DNA from: Peptoclostridium acidaminophilum DSM 3953
GTDB lineage: Bacteria > Bacillota > Clostridia > Peptostreptococcales > Peptostreptococcaceae
Reading direction: 5' to 3'
NCBI RefSeq assembly: GCF_000597865.1
Contig: NZ_CP007452.1
Span: forward strand, 1,061,183-1,125,182
Length of the DNA stretch: 64,000 nt
Numbering within the stretch: position 1 is the stretch's first letter; each line of letters begins with the position of its first letter. This document shows, one piece after another, positions 9,398 to 18,775 of this stretch. Position numbers and translations under genes: made by a program. Under the pieces are notes generated by a model. That model saw only the letters and a list, made by a program, of their open reading frames with translations, was not told where the DNA came from and did no database searches.

Positions 9398-10573
9398 ATG
9401 AACAGGACAAGAAAGCAGGTCAAGGAAACTCGCAAGCCGGCCAAGATGAAGGGCTTCGACCAGTATATATTTTTCGCGACGCTATTGCTGGTGGCAGTCG
9501 GCATTGTAATGGTGTTTAGCGCGAGCTACGTAAATGCATCGCAAAGATACGGCGATCCGTATCATTTTTTAAAAAAGAATGTTTTCTTTGCTGTGATGGG
9601 AACGATTACCATGGTATTCATGTCCTTTTTGAGCTACAAGAGAGTTGAGAAGCTGCGCTGGGTGGTTGCCGGCACAGCGGCAGTATTGCTTGTGATAGTC
9701 CTTACCCCCCTTGGAACCAGCCTGAACGGTGCGCAAAGGTGGATTTCCATAGGAGGCATGACCATAATGCCCTCTGAGATTGCTAAATTCGCATCAATAA
9801 TACTAATAGCAAAGTATATAAAGCCAAAGCTTATACAAAAATCGCTGAGCGGCGCTATAACGCCGCTTGCTATAGCCGGCTTTTTTTTCGGAATGATATT
9901 GCTCCAGCCAAACCTTTCGACTGCAGGCAGTATAGCAATCACTGCAGTATGCATGCTGTTTGCAGCAGGCATGCAGGTAAGGTATGTGATCGGGGCTGTT
10001 CTTTCGGCCATTCCGGCAGGGGGCCTGCTTGCTTTTGCAAGCCCATACAGGTGGAAGAGGGTCACGTCTTTCCTCGATCCCTTCAAGGACGAGCTGGGGA
10101 ACGGCTATCAGGTTATACAATCGCTTTACGCTCTGGGTACCGGCGGGCTTTTCGGGCTTGGGCTTGGACGGAGCAATGAAAAGTTCCTGTACATACCAGA
10201 GCCTCAAAACGACTTCATATTCGCAATAATAGGCGAAGAGCTGGGCTACATTGGCTGCATCATGCTGCTCATGGTCTACGTATTTCTCATTTACCGCTGT
10301 ATAAAGGTGGCAATGAACGCACCTGACTTTTTCTCGTGCATGCTGGTTACGGGAATAGCATCCCAGATCGGAGTACAGGTGCTGCTCAATGTTGCTGTTG
10401 TAACCTCGTCAATGCCTCCGACGGGAATACCGCTGCCGTTTATAAGCTACGGCGGAACATCTCTTGTGATACTAATGGCGGCAGTGGGCATAGTGCTTAA
10501 CGTATCAAGGTATTCAAGGGCAAATGAAGCAAAAGCCAGGCAGGACAAGCAAGAAAGGATAGGAGCTGAATAG
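9398..10573 (+). CDS. ftsW: Septal peptidoglycan polymerase FtsW (SEDS family)
   Basis: SEDS glycosyltransferase of 391 aa with about ten TM helices that polymerises lipid II at the septum with a class B PBP. Recognisable segments are VMVFSASY near the N-terminus, LNGAQRWISIGG, MPSEIAKFA, the QPNLSTAGS loop, and GIPLPFISYGGTS near the C-terminus. Its place between murD and murG favours FtsW over RodA or SpoVE; the latter is not excluded by sequence. ATG 9398 follows a TTTGGAGG SD. murG begins one nt after its stop. Confidence 0.93.
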   Translation: MNRTRKQVKETRKPAKMKGFDQYIFFATLLLVAVGIVMVFSASYVNASQRYGDPYHFLKKNVFFAVMGTITMVFMSFLSYKRVEKLRWVVAGTAAVLLVIVLTPLGTSLNGAQRWISIGGMTIMPSEIAKFASIILIAKYIKPKLIQKSLSGAITPLAIAGFFFGMILLQPNLSTAGSIAITAVCMLFAAGMQVRYVIGAVLSAIPAGGLLAFASPYRWKRVTSFLDPFKDELGNGYQVIQSLYALGTGGLFGLGLGRSNEKFLYIPEPQNDFIFAIIGEELGYIGCIMLLMVYVFLIYRCIKVAMNAPDFFSCMLVTGIASQIGVQVLLNVAVVTSSMPPTGIPLPFISYGGTSLVILMAAVGIVLNVSRYSRANEAKARQDKQERIGAE

Positions 10574-10574
10574 G

Positions 10575-11693
10575 ATGAAGGCAGTCATTTCAGGAGGGGG
10601 AACGGGAGGACACATATATCCCGCACTTTCAATAGCAGAAAAGATCATGGAAAACGAAAAAGAGAGCAGCATTTTATATATAGGAACCAGGGAAGGTCTT
10701 GAAAGCAGAATAGTGCCCGAGAAGGGATACGAGTTCAAGACGGTTCAGGTCAGAGGGTTCCAAAGAAAGCTCTCGCTTGAAAACGCAAAGCGCATAGCCT
10801 TGTTCATGAAGGGGCTTGCACAGTCGCTCGCCATAATAAAGAAAAACAAACCGGATGTAGTAATAGGAACGGGCGGATACGTATGCGGCCCAGTAGTGCT
10901 TGCCGGAGCTCTGCTTGGCATACCTACGCTCATACACGAGCAGAACGCATTCCCTGGAATAACAAACAAATTCCTCTCGAGGTTCGCAGACAGGGTACTA
11001 ATAAGCTTTGACGACTCGAGAAGATTTTTTACAAAGAGCAAGAGCGTGGTGCTGACGGGCAATCCTGTAAGAGGGGAGATAACCAGCGCCAATATGAACT
11101 CAGCCAGAGAAAAGCTGGGCATACCGGAAGGCAAGAAGATGGTGCTTTCTGTGGGCGGCAGCGGCGGCTCGGGGACAATAAACGATGCAATGAAGGGCGT
11201 GCTGCCGGCTCTCGCAGCTGAGGATTTTGCATTTATACACGCCACAGGCAGGCAGCACTACGAGGGCTTCCTGAAAGAGCTGGGCGATATCGAGCTCAAA
11301 AGCCACCAGGTCATCACGGACTATATAGACAACATGGCTGATGTGCTTGCTGCAAGCGATCTGGTAATATGCAGCGCAGGTGCAATAACAATATCTGAGG
11401 TGACCTGCCTTGGAAAGCCGTCGATAGTAATACCCAAGGCTTACACGGCTGAAAACCACCAGGAATACAACGCAAGGAGCGTCAAAAATTCAGGGGCCGG
11501 CGAGATGATACTCGAGAAGGATTTGAATTCGGGCACACTGCTTGAGGCTGTATTCAGGATACTAAGGGACGAACAGCTTCACAAGAGCATGAGCCAAAAA
11601 AGCCTGGGGATTTCAAATCCGCATGCAGCTGATACAATATACGAGCAAATTAAAAGCTTAATGGCTGAAAAAAAGGGTATAAAAAACAAATAG
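10575..11693 (+). CDS. murG: UDP-GlcNAc:lipid I N-acetylglucosaminyltransferase
   Basis: GT-B fold glycosyltransferase of 372 aa that adds GlcNAc to lipid I on the inner membrane face, making lipid II. The N-terminal GGGTGGHIYPAL loop (7-18), VVIGTGGYVCGP, LIHEQNAFPG, LTGNPVR, the SVGGSGG loop and the SAGAITISE block match MurG through to the C-terminus. ATG 10575 has SD AGGATAGGAG in the end of ftsW. Confidence 0.95.
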   Translation: MKAVISGGGTGGHIYPALSIAEKIMENEKESSILYIGTREGLESRIVPEKGYEFKTVQVRGFQRKLSLENAKRIALFMKGLAQSLAIIKKNKPDVVIGTGGYVCGPVVLAGALLGIPTLIHEQNAFPGITNKFLSRFADRVLISFDDSRRFFTKSKSVVLTGNPVRGEITSANMNSAREKLGIPEGKKMVLSVGGSGGSGTINDAMKGVLPALAAEDFAFIHATGRQHYEGFLKELGDIELKSHQVITDYIDNMADVLAASDLVICSAGAITISEVTCLGKPSIVIPKAYTAENHQEYNARSVKNSGAGEMILEKDLNSGTLLEAVFRILRDEQLHKSMSQKSLGISNPHAADTIYEQIKSLMAEKKGIKNK

Positions 11694-11768
11694 TATATGC
11701 CGTATGCCGCGGCATGAGTTGCAAAGATGTTGAATGTGGCATGTTTAAATTTGCGAAGGGTGAAGCAA

Positions 11769-12503
11769 TTGAGAAGAAATATAATCATGACATCGCTTGT
11801 AATACTTGTGGTTGCGGCCTCATCGTTTTATGCCGCAATAATGTTTGGGTATTTCAACGTAAAGGACATCGAGATAAACGGAATTATAAAGCTAAATAAG
11901 AGCGAGCTGTTAAAAGCCGCAAATATAAGCAAAGGCGGCAACATTTTCCTGTATGATGTCTCGGAAATCGAAAAGGCGCTTTTGCTGAATCCGTATGTGA
12001 AAAATGCCAGTGTGAAGCGGGAATTTCCCGACAAGCTGAGCGTTGATATAATGGAAAGAATGGAATTATTTTGTATACCGTATATGGGCTCATATGTTAT
12101 TATAGACGAAGAGGGCAACGTGCTCAGAGTGGAAAATGATATTAACAATCTTGACAGGCCTATACTCTCCGGAATTGAAATGGAAAATTTCAAGATAGGC
12201 AACAAGATAAAGCTCGGCAAAAAAGACGTGATGCCAAAGCTGCTCGAGTTGCTGAATGCGTGCTCGGGAAGCAATATACTCGAGAATATATCTGAAATAG
12301 GAATAGATAAAAAAGGCGGCATACGCCTTTATACCATGACGGGAGTAGTAGTGCTGCTTGGAGATGTGCAAAAGCTCGACTACAAGATTCCTCTCCTGAA
12401 AGCAATACTAATAGACCTTTACAAGAAGAATATAAACTACGGCGCTATCGATATGAGATATAACGGTTATCCTGTGTACAAACAAACCCTGGAGGGTGAA
12501 TGA
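11769..12503 (+). CDS. ftsQ: Cell division protein FtsQ/DivIB
   Basis: Bitopic division protein: a short basic N-terminus, one TM helix (about 5-24), then a POTRA domain beginning YFNVKDIEINGI and containing NPYVKNASVKREFPDKL, followed by the FtsQ beta domain. It joins FtsL and the DivIC/FtsB-like partner to trigger septal synthesis. I choose TTG 11769 because AAGGGTG (11756-11762) is 6 nt upstream. The ATG at 11727 lacks an SD and would add 14 residues. The product is about 244 aa. Confidence 0.85.
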   Translation: MRRNIIMTSLVILVVAASSFYAAIMFGYFNVKDIEINGIIKLNKSELLKAANISKGGNIFLYDVSEIEKALLLNPYVKNASVKREFPDKLSVDIMERMELFCIPYMGSYVIIDEEGNVLRVENDINNLDRPILSGIEMENFKIGNKIKLGKKDVMPKLLELLNACSGSNILENISEIGIDKKGGIRLYTMTGVVVLLGDVQKLDYKIPLLKAILIDLYKKNINYGAIDMRYNGYPVYKQTLEGE

Positions 12504-12504
12504 T

Positions 12505-13215
12505 TTGAAAAATGGTAAGATCGCAATACTGATTCTGAGCCTTGTGCTTGGGATTGTGATGACAATACAGTTCAAAACTTCCAAGATTTCAACTGGCGGA
12601 GTTGTATCCTCTCAAAAGGCCAGGCAGCTTTCCGCTGAGCTCAAAAGCCTCAAGGACAAGCGCGAAAACCTCCAAGAGGAGCTGGGCATACTCGAAAGCA
12701 AGATAAAGGCTTACGAGGAGTCGCAGGCCAGCAGCAGCACTGTTACAAAGAATCTCAAGGAAGACATACAAAGATATGAAATACTCGCAGGGTATACGGA
12801 TGTTATGGGCCCCGGGGTCGAGATTACAATAGCCTCGTCGCAGCCGGGCCAGGATGAACAGATGTTAACCTACAATTACGAGATGCTGCTCTCGCTTATA
12901 AACAAGCTTAATGCTGCGGGAGCTGAAGCCATAGCTGTAAACGACGAAAGAATAGTAGCCAGCACGGAGATACATCTTTCCGCTGATGCCGGAGACAAAA
13001 TAGTAATAAACGACAAGCCTGTAAAGGCTCCTTACTATATCAAGGCCATAGGCAATTCAGATACTCTTGAGGCTGCGCTCAATATGAGATACGGCATAGT
13101 ATGGGAGATAAGGCAGTATACGGGGCTCAAGGTAGACGTCAAAAAAGCCGATGTGCTTGAAATTTTAAGGTACGGCAACAAAATAGAGTTCAATTATGCG
13201 CAACCTGTGAGCTAG
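12505..13215 (+). CDS. DUF881 family division-cluster protein
   Basis: Single N-terminal TM helix (ILILSLVLGIVMTIQF), a long coiled coil (about 30-80), then the DUF881 core with YTDVMGPGVEI, a NKLNAAGAEAIAVNDERI segment and a IKAIGNSDTLEAAL segment. DUF881 proteins occur between ftsQ and ftsZ in many Firmicutes and Actinobacteria. Their biochemical role is not known to me. I prefer TTG 12505, 6 nt after GGAGGGTG; the GTG at 12496 overlaps that SD. It is followed by a paralogue. Confidence 0.8.
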   Translation: MKNGKIAILILSLVLGIVMTIQFKTSKISTGGVVSSQKARQLSAELKSLKDKRENLQEELGILESKIKAYEESQASSSTVTKNLKEDIQRYEILAGYTDVMGPGVEITIASSQPGQDEQMLTYNYEMLLSLINKLNAAGAEAIAVNDERIVASTEIHLSADAGDKIVINDKPVKAPYYIKAIGNSDTLEAALNMRYGIVWEIRQYTGLKVDVKKADVLEILRYGNKIEFNYAQPVS

Positions 13216-13231
13216 AACTGTGGGTGACAAA

Positions 13232-13954
13232 ATGAAAAAGGTGAATATGGAAACCATACTGCTTGTTGCAGTGATGTTTGTATTCGGCATATCGATATCA
13301 ATACAAATAAAAAGTTCCGATCCAAACAATCTGTTTGTTACCCTCAGCAGTATAAAGGAGCTTGGGTATCAGATAGACTCGGCGGAAATTGAAGTTAAGA
13401 AGCTCGAAGAGCTTGTGCTCGAGAAGAAAAAGGACATAGTCAAGTATGAAGGCGCAATGAGCAGCAATGGCAAGGCAATTGAAAGTCTGATACAGGAAGA
13501 ACACGACAAGCTTAAGCTCATAGCGGGCATGCAGGATGTAAAGGGACCGGGCATTATAGTGAGTCTAAAGGACGGCGAACGCGAGCTTGAGGACGGCGAG
13601 GATCCAAATGACATACTAGTGCATGACCGGGACGTGCTTGAGATAGTCAACGACCTGAAAGTCGCGGGAGCCGAGGCCATATCAATAAATGGCGAGAGGG
13701 TGATTAGCACTTCCGAAATAAAATGCGCAGGCCCTACCATAACTATAAACAGCTCGACATATGGCCAGCCGTTTGTAATAAATGCCATAGGAGAGCCGGC
13801 GCATCTTGAAGCCGCAATGCGTGCGCCCGATTCATACGCATATATACTCAAGGAAGTGTGGGGGTTGGACGTTAAAATAGCTGCGGCTGATGAAATTAAT
13901 ATCGCGAAATACAGCGGCGAACTGAACTTTAGATATGTAAAAGAAGGTGAATAA
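13232..13954 (+). CDS. DUF881 family protein, second copy
   Basis: Paralogue of the preceding gene with the same plan: a TM helix at the N-terminus, a coiled coil, then a DUF881 domain with MQDVKGPGIIVSL, VNDLKVAGAEAISINGERV and INAIGEPAHLEAAM. The two copies have diverged strongly but keep the core motifs, which suggests an old tandem duplication. I choose ATG 13232; a GTG at 13220 is possible. Sbp follows with overlapping signals, so these genes are probably co-transcribed. Confidence 0.8.
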   Translation: MKKVNMETILLVAVMFVFGISISIQIKSSDPNNLFVTLSSIKELGYQIDSAEIEVKKLEELVLEKKKDIVKYEGAMSSNGKAIESLIQEEHDKLKLIAGMQDVKGPGIIVSLKDGERELEDGEDPNDILVHDRDVLEIVNDLKVAGAEAISINGERVISTSEIKCAGPTITINSSTYGQPFVINAIGEPAHLEAAMRAPDSYAYILKEVWGLDVKIAAADEINIAKYSGELNFRYVKEGE

Positions 13955-13955
13955 T

Positions 13956-14309
13956 TTGATTGCAGCAATAATCGGTTTGGTGCTGGGAATGCTTATAGGT
14001 TTTTATATTCCATTTACCTATCCGGACAGCTATACACTGTATATATCAGTAGGAATACTGGCATCGCTCGACTCGGTCTTCGGAGCCATAAGGGCGAGTC
14101 TAGAGGGGAAATATAATAACTCAATTTTTATTACAGGATTTTTTACAAATGCATTGCTTGCAGGATTCCTGGCTTATCTGGGGGACAAGCTGGGAGTTCC
14201 GCTATACTATGCACCGATAATAGTGTTTGGTGGAAGGCTTTTCGACAATTTTGCTGTCATAAGACGAGTACTTCTTGGTAAAATGATGGACAAAAAAAAG
14301 ACAACTTAG
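13956..14309 (+). CDS. sbp: Small basic protein Sbp (DUF1290)
   Basis: Membrane protein of about 117 aa with three or four hydrophobic helices. It matches the Sbp/DUF1290 family found immediately upstream of ftsZ in Firmicutes; the segments SVGILASLDSVFGAIRA and IIVFGGRLFDNFAVIRR are typical. Function is unknown, presumed division-related from context. I take TTG 13956 after SD AGAAGGTGA (13941-13949). A GTG at 13947 is the alternative. Confidence 0.85.
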   Translation: MIAAIIGLVLGMLIGFYIPFTYPDSYTLYISVGILASLDSVFGAIRASLEGKYNNSIFITGFFTNALLAGFLAYLGDKLGVPLYYAPIIVFGGRLFDNFAVIRRVLLGKMMDKKKTT

Positions 14310-14400
14310 CATTTAAAGGTTGTATAAATGCCATGCAAGAGAGTAAAATAAACATATAATATATAGCTTTGTTCAATACATACAGCGAGGAGGATAATCA

Positions 14401-15480
14401 ATGATTCAATTTGATATGGGGATGGATGAATTCGCCAGAATAAAGGTCATTGGAGTTGGCGGCGGTGGAAACAATGCAGTAAACAGGATGATAGAGGGCA
14501 ACGTGAAGGGGATTGAATTTATAGCAATAAATACAGACAAGCAGGCGTTGCTTACCTCCAAGGCCGAGCAAAAGATACAAATCGGCGAGAAGCTCACAAG
14601 AGGACTCGGTGCCGGTGCAGATCCAGATATCGGGAGAAAGGCAGCCGAAGAGAGCAGAGAAGACATCCAAAATTGCCTTGAGGGCGCTGATATGGTTTTT
14701 GTCACAGCTGGAATGGGCGGCGGAACAGGAACAGGTGCAGCACCTATAGTGGCAGGCATAGCAAAAGAAATGGGAATCCTTACTGTTGGTGTTGTAACGA
14801 GGCCTTTCACTTTTGAAGGCAAAAGAAGACTCAATCATGCGCTTGGCGGAATTGACACGCTTAAGGCGAGTGTAGACACGCTTATAACAATTCCAAATGA
14901 CAGGCTGCTTCAGATTGCTGAAAAAAGGACTTCCATGCTGGAAGCGTTCAGAATAGCAGACGACGTACTAAGACAGGGTGTTCAGGGCATATCAGATCTT
15001 ATAGCTGTTCCTGGACTAGTAAACCTCGACTTTGCGGATGTTAAGACCATAATGAAGGACCAGGGTCTTGCTCACATGGGCATTGGAAGGGCCAACGGCG
15101 AGGACAGGGCTGTAGAGGCCGCAAAACAGGCTATACAAAGCCCGCTGCTTGAGACTTCAATAAAAGGCGCCAAGGGAGTGCTTCTTAACATCACAGGAGG
15201 TCCGGACCTTGGACTCCATGATGTGAACGAGGCGGCCTCTTTGGTACAGGAATCGGCTGATGAGGATGCAAACATAATATTCGGAGCAGTAATAGATGAA
15301 AGCCTAAAAGACGAGATAAAAATAACTGTAATTGCCACAGGCTTTGAAATAAAAGAAAAAGAAAATTCTATCAAGGCTGAGGAGCAGGAGCTGGAGGCTT
15401 CAACAAGCGAGATCGAAGAGCTTGCTGATACGGAAGAAGGAAGCTTCAGCATACCTACTTTTCTAAGAAGAAGAAGATAA
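14401..15480 (+). CDS. ftsZ: Cell division GTPase FtsZ
   Basis: Tubulin-like GTPase of 359 aa that polymerises into the Z-ring. The N-terminal [12 protein letters not shown] loop binds nucleotide. The tubulin signature GMGGGTGTG begins at G104. The catalytic T7 loop N208-L-D-F-A-D213 is intact. A variable acidic linker (about 315-348) leads to the C-terminal peptide IPTFLRRRR, which docks FtsA, SepF and similar partners. ATG 14401 follows GAGGAGG. The 91-nt gap after sbp contains a TATAAT (14355-14360) without a clear -35. Confidence 0.97.
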   Translation: MIQFDMGMDEFARIKVIGVGGGGNNAVNRMIEGNVKGIEFIAINTDKQALLTSKAEQKIQIGEKLTRGLGAGADPDIGRKAAEESREDIQNCLEGADMVFVTAGMGGGTGTGAAPIVAGIAKEMGILTVGVVTRPFTFEGKRRLNHALGGIDTLKASVDTLITIPNDRLLQIAEKRTSMLEAFRIADDVLRQGVQGISDLIAVPGLVNLDFADVKTIMKDQGLAHMGIGRANGEDRAVEAAKQAIQSPLLETSIKGAKGVLLNITGGPDLGLHDVNEAASLVQESADEDANIIFGAVIDESLKDEIKITVIATGFEIKEKENSIKAEEQELEASTSEIEELADTEEGSFSIPTFLRRRR

Positions 15481-15499
15481 TTTTATCTTCTTTTTTTTT
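15471..15499 (+). terminator. Terminator overlapping the ftsZ stop codon
   Basis: AAGAAGATAA (15471-15480) pairs with TTATCTTCTT (15483-15492) and runs into a long T tract. The stem includes the last FtsZ codons and the stop. It ends the dcw transcription unit. Confidence 0.65.
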
Positions 15500-15524
15500 A
15501 CAATTATGTAGCTTGTGGTACAAT
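15497..15524 (+). promoter_or_regulatory. Candidate promoter for nrdR
   Basis: TTTACA (15497-15502) and TACAAT (15519-15524) are separated by 16 nt, directly after the ftsZ terminator and 55 nt before nrdR. Each hexamer differs from consensus at one base. This is inferred from sequence only. Confidence 0.45.
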
Positions 15525-15578
15525 AGAACTAAGATAGCTTGCAGGATATAAAATGAATCATATTCGAGGAGGAATCGT

Positions 15579-16037
15579 ATGAAGTGCCCTTATTGCGGCT
15601 TTATGCAATCGAAGGTCATAGATTCAAGGCCAACGGATGAAGGCTGCTCCATCAGGAGAAGAAGAGAATGTGAAAGCTGTAAAAAACGCTTTACGACATA
15701 TGAGAAGATAGAGGATGTCACCATAATGGTGATAAAAAAGGACGGAACAAGAGAGCTCTTTGACAGGGACAAGATTATAAAGGGCATACTGCGCGCATGC
15801 GAAAAAAGGCCTGTGGCGCTTGCCGACGTCGAAAGAGCGGTTGCAGACATAGAAAGCTCAATAAGTTCAAGCGGTGCCAGCGAGGTTATCAGCACCCGGA
15901 TAGGAGAGCTCGTAATGGAAAAGCTCAAGGAACTGGATGAAATTGCTTATGTTAGATTTGCATCGGTATACAGGCAGTTCAAGGATGTAAATTCATTTCT
16001 TGAGGAGCTTGAAAAAATTCTGGGCGAAAAGAGGTGA
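15579..16037 (+). CDS. nrdR: Transcriptional repressor NrdR
   Basis: 152-aa regulator of ribonucleotide reductase genes. The N-terminal zinc ribbon uses C3, C6, C31 and C34 and carries the RRRREC stretch. An ATP-cone domain (about 49-139) senses ATP/dATP. Length and motif spacing match NrdR throughout. ATG 15579 follows GAGGAGG. No reductase gene is nearby, so its targets lie elsewhere. Confidence 0.95.
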   Translation: MKCPYCGFMQSKVIDSRPTDEGCSIRRRRECESCKKRFTTYEKIEDVTIMVIKKDGTRELFDRDKIIKGILRACEKRPVALADVERAVADIESSISSSGASEVISTRIGELVMEKLKELDEIAYVRFASVYRQFKDVNSFLEELEKILGEKR

Positions 16038-16041
16038 CAGC

Positions 16042-16761
16042 ATGAATTATCTTGAAAAGTTTGCCATAAGCTTTGACGGTGGGATTACGGCGTATTTTAC
16101 TGATTCCAGCGTTGATATGAAAAACCCGGACGATGTTGACTTCTTTTTCAAGGAATACGGATTAAACAGGGACAGACTGACTTACAATACACAGGTGCAC
16201 GGGACAAAAATAAGGCTGATCGAAGAGGGTGACGTGGGCTGTATTGAAGAGGCGGACGCGATAATCACAGCTTTGCCAGGCACACCGATAATGATATTTG
16301 TTGCCGACTGCGTGCCCATAGCTGCCGTGGATGAAAAAAAAGGCGTACTGGGGCTTGCCCACTGCGGCTGGAAGGGGACATACGGCAGATTGGCAGCAAA
16401 GCTTGTAGACGCTATGGCAAGTGATTACGGCTGCAATAAGAAGGACATTAAGTGCATAATAGGTCCGTCCATAGGTCCGTGCTGCTACGAGGTCAGCAGG
16501 GAGCTTGCAGACAAATTTAACCTGGAGTTTACGAAACCCGGCGCTCCTTTGTATATAATAAGGGAAGGGAAATATTATCTTGACCTTTGGAGTATAAATG
16601 AGGAGACACTCGCTGCTTGCGGCATAGAGAGAGCAAACATTAATCGTATTGATGTTTGCACATTTTGCGGAGCTGATAAACTGCATTCATACAGGAGGGA
16701 CAACGCCACTTCAAAGAGGCTGGCTTTTATACTAAATAAAAGTGGTTTGGAGGAGATTTGA
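16042..16761 (+). CDS. pgeF: PgeF/YfiH family protein (multicopper-oxidase-like, purine nucleoside enzyme)
   Basis: Member of the YfiH/LACC1-like family, called polyphenol oxidase or peptidoglycan editing factor in annotations; several members act on purine nucleosides. Hallmarks are VHGTKI, VADCVPIAAVD, HCGWKGTYGRL, IGPSIGPCCYEV and CTFCGADKLHSYRRD, with His/Cys residues placed to bind Zn or Cu. I choose ATG 16042, after SD AGAGGTGAC and 4 nt past the nrdR stop; a start further upstream would overlap nrdR by 38 nt. The product is 239 aa. The next gene starts on its stop codon. Confidence 0.88.
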   Translation: MNYLEKFAISFDGGITAYFTDSSVDMKNPDDVDFFFKEYGLNRDRLTYNTQVHGTKIRLIEEGDVGCIEEADAIITALPGTPIMIFVADCVPIAAVDEKKGVLGLAHCGWKGTYGRLAAKLVDAMASDYGCNKKDIKCIIGPSIGPCCYEVSRELADKFNLEFTKPGAPLYIIREGKYYLDLWSINEETLAACGIERANINRIDVCTFCGADKLHSYRRDNATSKRLAFILNKSGLEEI

Positions 16762-17450
16762 TGAATAAAAGAGTGCTGGTGATAGACGACGAGGAAAACA
16801 TTGTCGAACTGATAAAATTCAACCTCGAGCTGAATGAGATGGATGTGGCGGTTGAGTATGACGGTCTGGAGGGTTATCTGAAGGCCAAGGAGATGAAGCC
16901 TGACCTTGTCCTTTTGGATCTGATGCTGCCCGGAATAAATGGACTCGATGTATGCAAAAGGATAAGGTCCGATAAGGAAATAGGCGGCACGCCAATCATA
17001 ATGCTAACGGCAAAGGACATGGAAGACGACAAGATAAGTGGGCTTGATGTCGGGGCTGACGATTACATCACAAAGCCTTTCAGCATAAAGGAACTTATAG
17101 CAAGGGTTAACGCCGTAATGAGAAGATATGAGCAGGGGAAGGAAAAGAAGGACGAGATTATCGAGCTTGACGAGATCAAGATTGATCTTAGGAACTACGA
17201 GGTATACAAAAACGGCAGCAAAATCGAGCTCACACTTAAGGAGTTTGAGCTTCTAAGGCTCCTGGCTCAAAAAAGGGGCGAGGTGCTGTCGAGAAACTTC
17301 CTGCTTGACAAGATATGGGGATATGAATACTTTGGAGAGACAAGGACTGTGGATGTGCACATCAGGCATCTCAGGAAAAAGATCGAAGACAATGACAAAA
17401 AGCCAAAATACATCGAAACTGTGAGAGGAGTGGGGTACAAGTTCAAATGA
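16761..17450 (+). CDS. OmpR/PhoP-family response regulator
   Basis: 229-aa two-domain regulator. The receiver domain has the acidic pocket D9-D10, the phospho-acceptor D53 in LVLLDLMLPG, and the conserved Lys in ITKPF. The C-terminal winged helix contains LTLKEFELLRLLA and VDVHIRHLRKKIE. It resembles PhoP/WalR-type regulators; the target regulon cannot be read from this window. ATG 16761 overlaps the preceding stop (TGATG), with SD GGAGGAG. Its stop overlaps the histidine kinase start by 4 nt. Confidence 0.9.
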   Translation: MNKRVLVIDDEENIVELIKFNLELNEMDVAVEYDGLEGYLKAKEMKPDLVLLDLMLPGINGLDVCKRIRSDKEIGGTPIIMLTAKDMEDDKISGLDVGADDYITKPFSIKELIARVNAVMRRYEQGKEKKDEIIELDEIKIDLRNYEVYKNGSKIELTLKEFELLRLLAQKRGEVLSRNFLLDKIWGYEYFGETRTVDVHIRHLRKKIEDNDKKPKYIETVRGVGYKFK

Positions 17451-18751
17451 ATGACAAGCTCAATATAATAACAATAGATGCTATGTACATCGTTGTAATA
17501 TTCCTTGTCATATGCCTGAGTGTGACGCTTAGATATCTTCTGGTTTTGAGATCATACCTAAAATCAATAATGCTGGCGGCAGACAGTGTAAGCAAGGGCG
17601 ATTTTTCGGTTGAAATAAAAAAGGATATGGCAGGAGACCTTGGAAAGCTTGTTCACAATTTCAACTATATGGTTAAAAAAATAAAAAATAACTTTATTGA
17701 TCTCGAGGACAAGAATGTGAAGCTGCAGTCCATTTTAAAAAGTACGTCAAATGGCATAATAGCAGTGGACAGCAGGGAAAATGTCATGCTAATGAACCAA
17801 AAGGCCAAGGATATGCTAGGGTACGGCAGGGATGAGACTGAAGACAAAATTCTGGATTTTATCGTAAGCGACAAATATATGCTCTCGGTCATAAAAAACC
17901 TCATATCAAGAAGGGAAAGCTCCATGCAGACTATTGAGGAGGATGGGGGCCATTTCCTGAACATACGTGTTGATCCAATAGTCATTGAGGATGAGGTGGA
18001 CATTGCGATAGGGTCTATAGTCAACATTGAAGATATCACCGAGAGGAAAAGACTTGAGATGGTGAGGTCGGATTTTGTGGCAAATGTAACGCATGAGCTT
18101 AAGACGCCGCTCACATCGATAAGCGGCTTCGTCGAGACACTCAAGGGTTATGACGACATTAGGCCCGAAGTCAGGAACAGATTTTTAGAGATAATAGAAA
18201 TAGAAACAAACAGGCTGAGGAATCTCATAGATGACATACTCACTTTGTCATTCGTTGAGAGCAATGAAACTAAGAAGAATCCGAATCTCAATGATATAAA
18301 CCTGTGGGAGGTCTATGGAGAAGTGTGCGAAATAATTGCTCACCTCGCCGAAAAAAAGAACATCAAGATAGGCAGTTATTTCGAAAAGAAGGACATCGTA
18401 ATACCGTCAAACCGCGATTACATAAAGCAGCTCTTTCTTAACCTTGTTGAAAACGCAGTAAAATACACCCCGGAGGATGGGAGTGTTTTTGTATCAGTCA
18501 TAGAAAGAAAGAACTCAATTGAAATAAGGGTTAAGGACACTGGAATAGGGATTCCCGCGCAGGATATTCCAAGGATATTTGAAAGGTTTTACAGGGTGGA
18601 AAAGGCAAGAAGCAGGAAGATAGGAGGCACTGGCCTTGGACTGGCAATAGTCAAGCATATAGTTCTTTCGCTGAATGGAACTATAAAGGTAGAGAGTGAG
18701 ATCAACAAGGGCAGCGAATTCATAATAGAAATACCAAGGCTGCAGCGATAG
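17447..18751 (+). CDS. PhoR-like sensor histidine kinase
   Basis: 434-aa kinase partner of the preceding regulator. In order: one TM segment (about 12-32), a HAMP-like linker, a PAS domain (about 95-200), a HisKA domain with the phospho-acceptor H216 in VTHELKTPLTS, and a HATPase domain with N, G1 and G2 boxes (LVENAVKY, DTGIGIP, GTGLGLAIV). Unlike classical PhoR or WalK, there is no second TM helix or extracytoplasmic loop, so sensing is probably through the membrane or the PAS domain. The ATGA overlap with the regulator indicates coupled translation. Confidence 0.88.
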   Translation: MNDKLNIITIDAMYIVVIFLVICLSVTLRYLLVLRSYLKSIMLAADSVSKGDFSVEIKKDMAGDLGKLVHNFNYMVKKIKNNFIDLEDKNVKLQSILKSTSNGIIAVDSRENVMLMNQKAKDMLGYGRDETEDKILDFIVSDKYMLSVIKNLISRRESSMQTIEEDGGHFLNIRVDPIVIEDEVDIAIGSIVNIEDITERKRLEMVRSDFVANVTHELKTPLTSISGFVETLKGYDDIRPEVRNRFLEIIEIETNRLRNLIDDILTLSFVESNETKKNPNLNDINLWEVYGEVCEIIAHLAEKKNIKIGSYFEKKDIVIPSNRDYIKQLFLNLVENAVKYTPEDGSVFVSVIERKNSIEIRVKDTGIGIPAQDIPRIFERFYRVEKARSRKIGGTGLGLAIVKHIVLSLNGTIKVESEINKGSEFIIEIPRLQR

Positions 18752-18775
18752 GCTGCAGCCTTACTTTATTTTTGA
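18736..18775. terminator. Shared terminator between converging genes
   Basis: AAGGCTGCAG (18736-18745) pairs with CTGCAGCCTT (18753-18762), with a T-rich flank to the right. It covers the end of the histidine kinase gene and abuts the 3' end of the converging pncB, so it may serve both strands. Confidence 0.6.

Noticed and set aside
11704-11715. ATGCCGCGGCAT palindrome between murG and ftsQ as an operator
   Set aside because: Short, isolated and without a promoter around it; likely chance.
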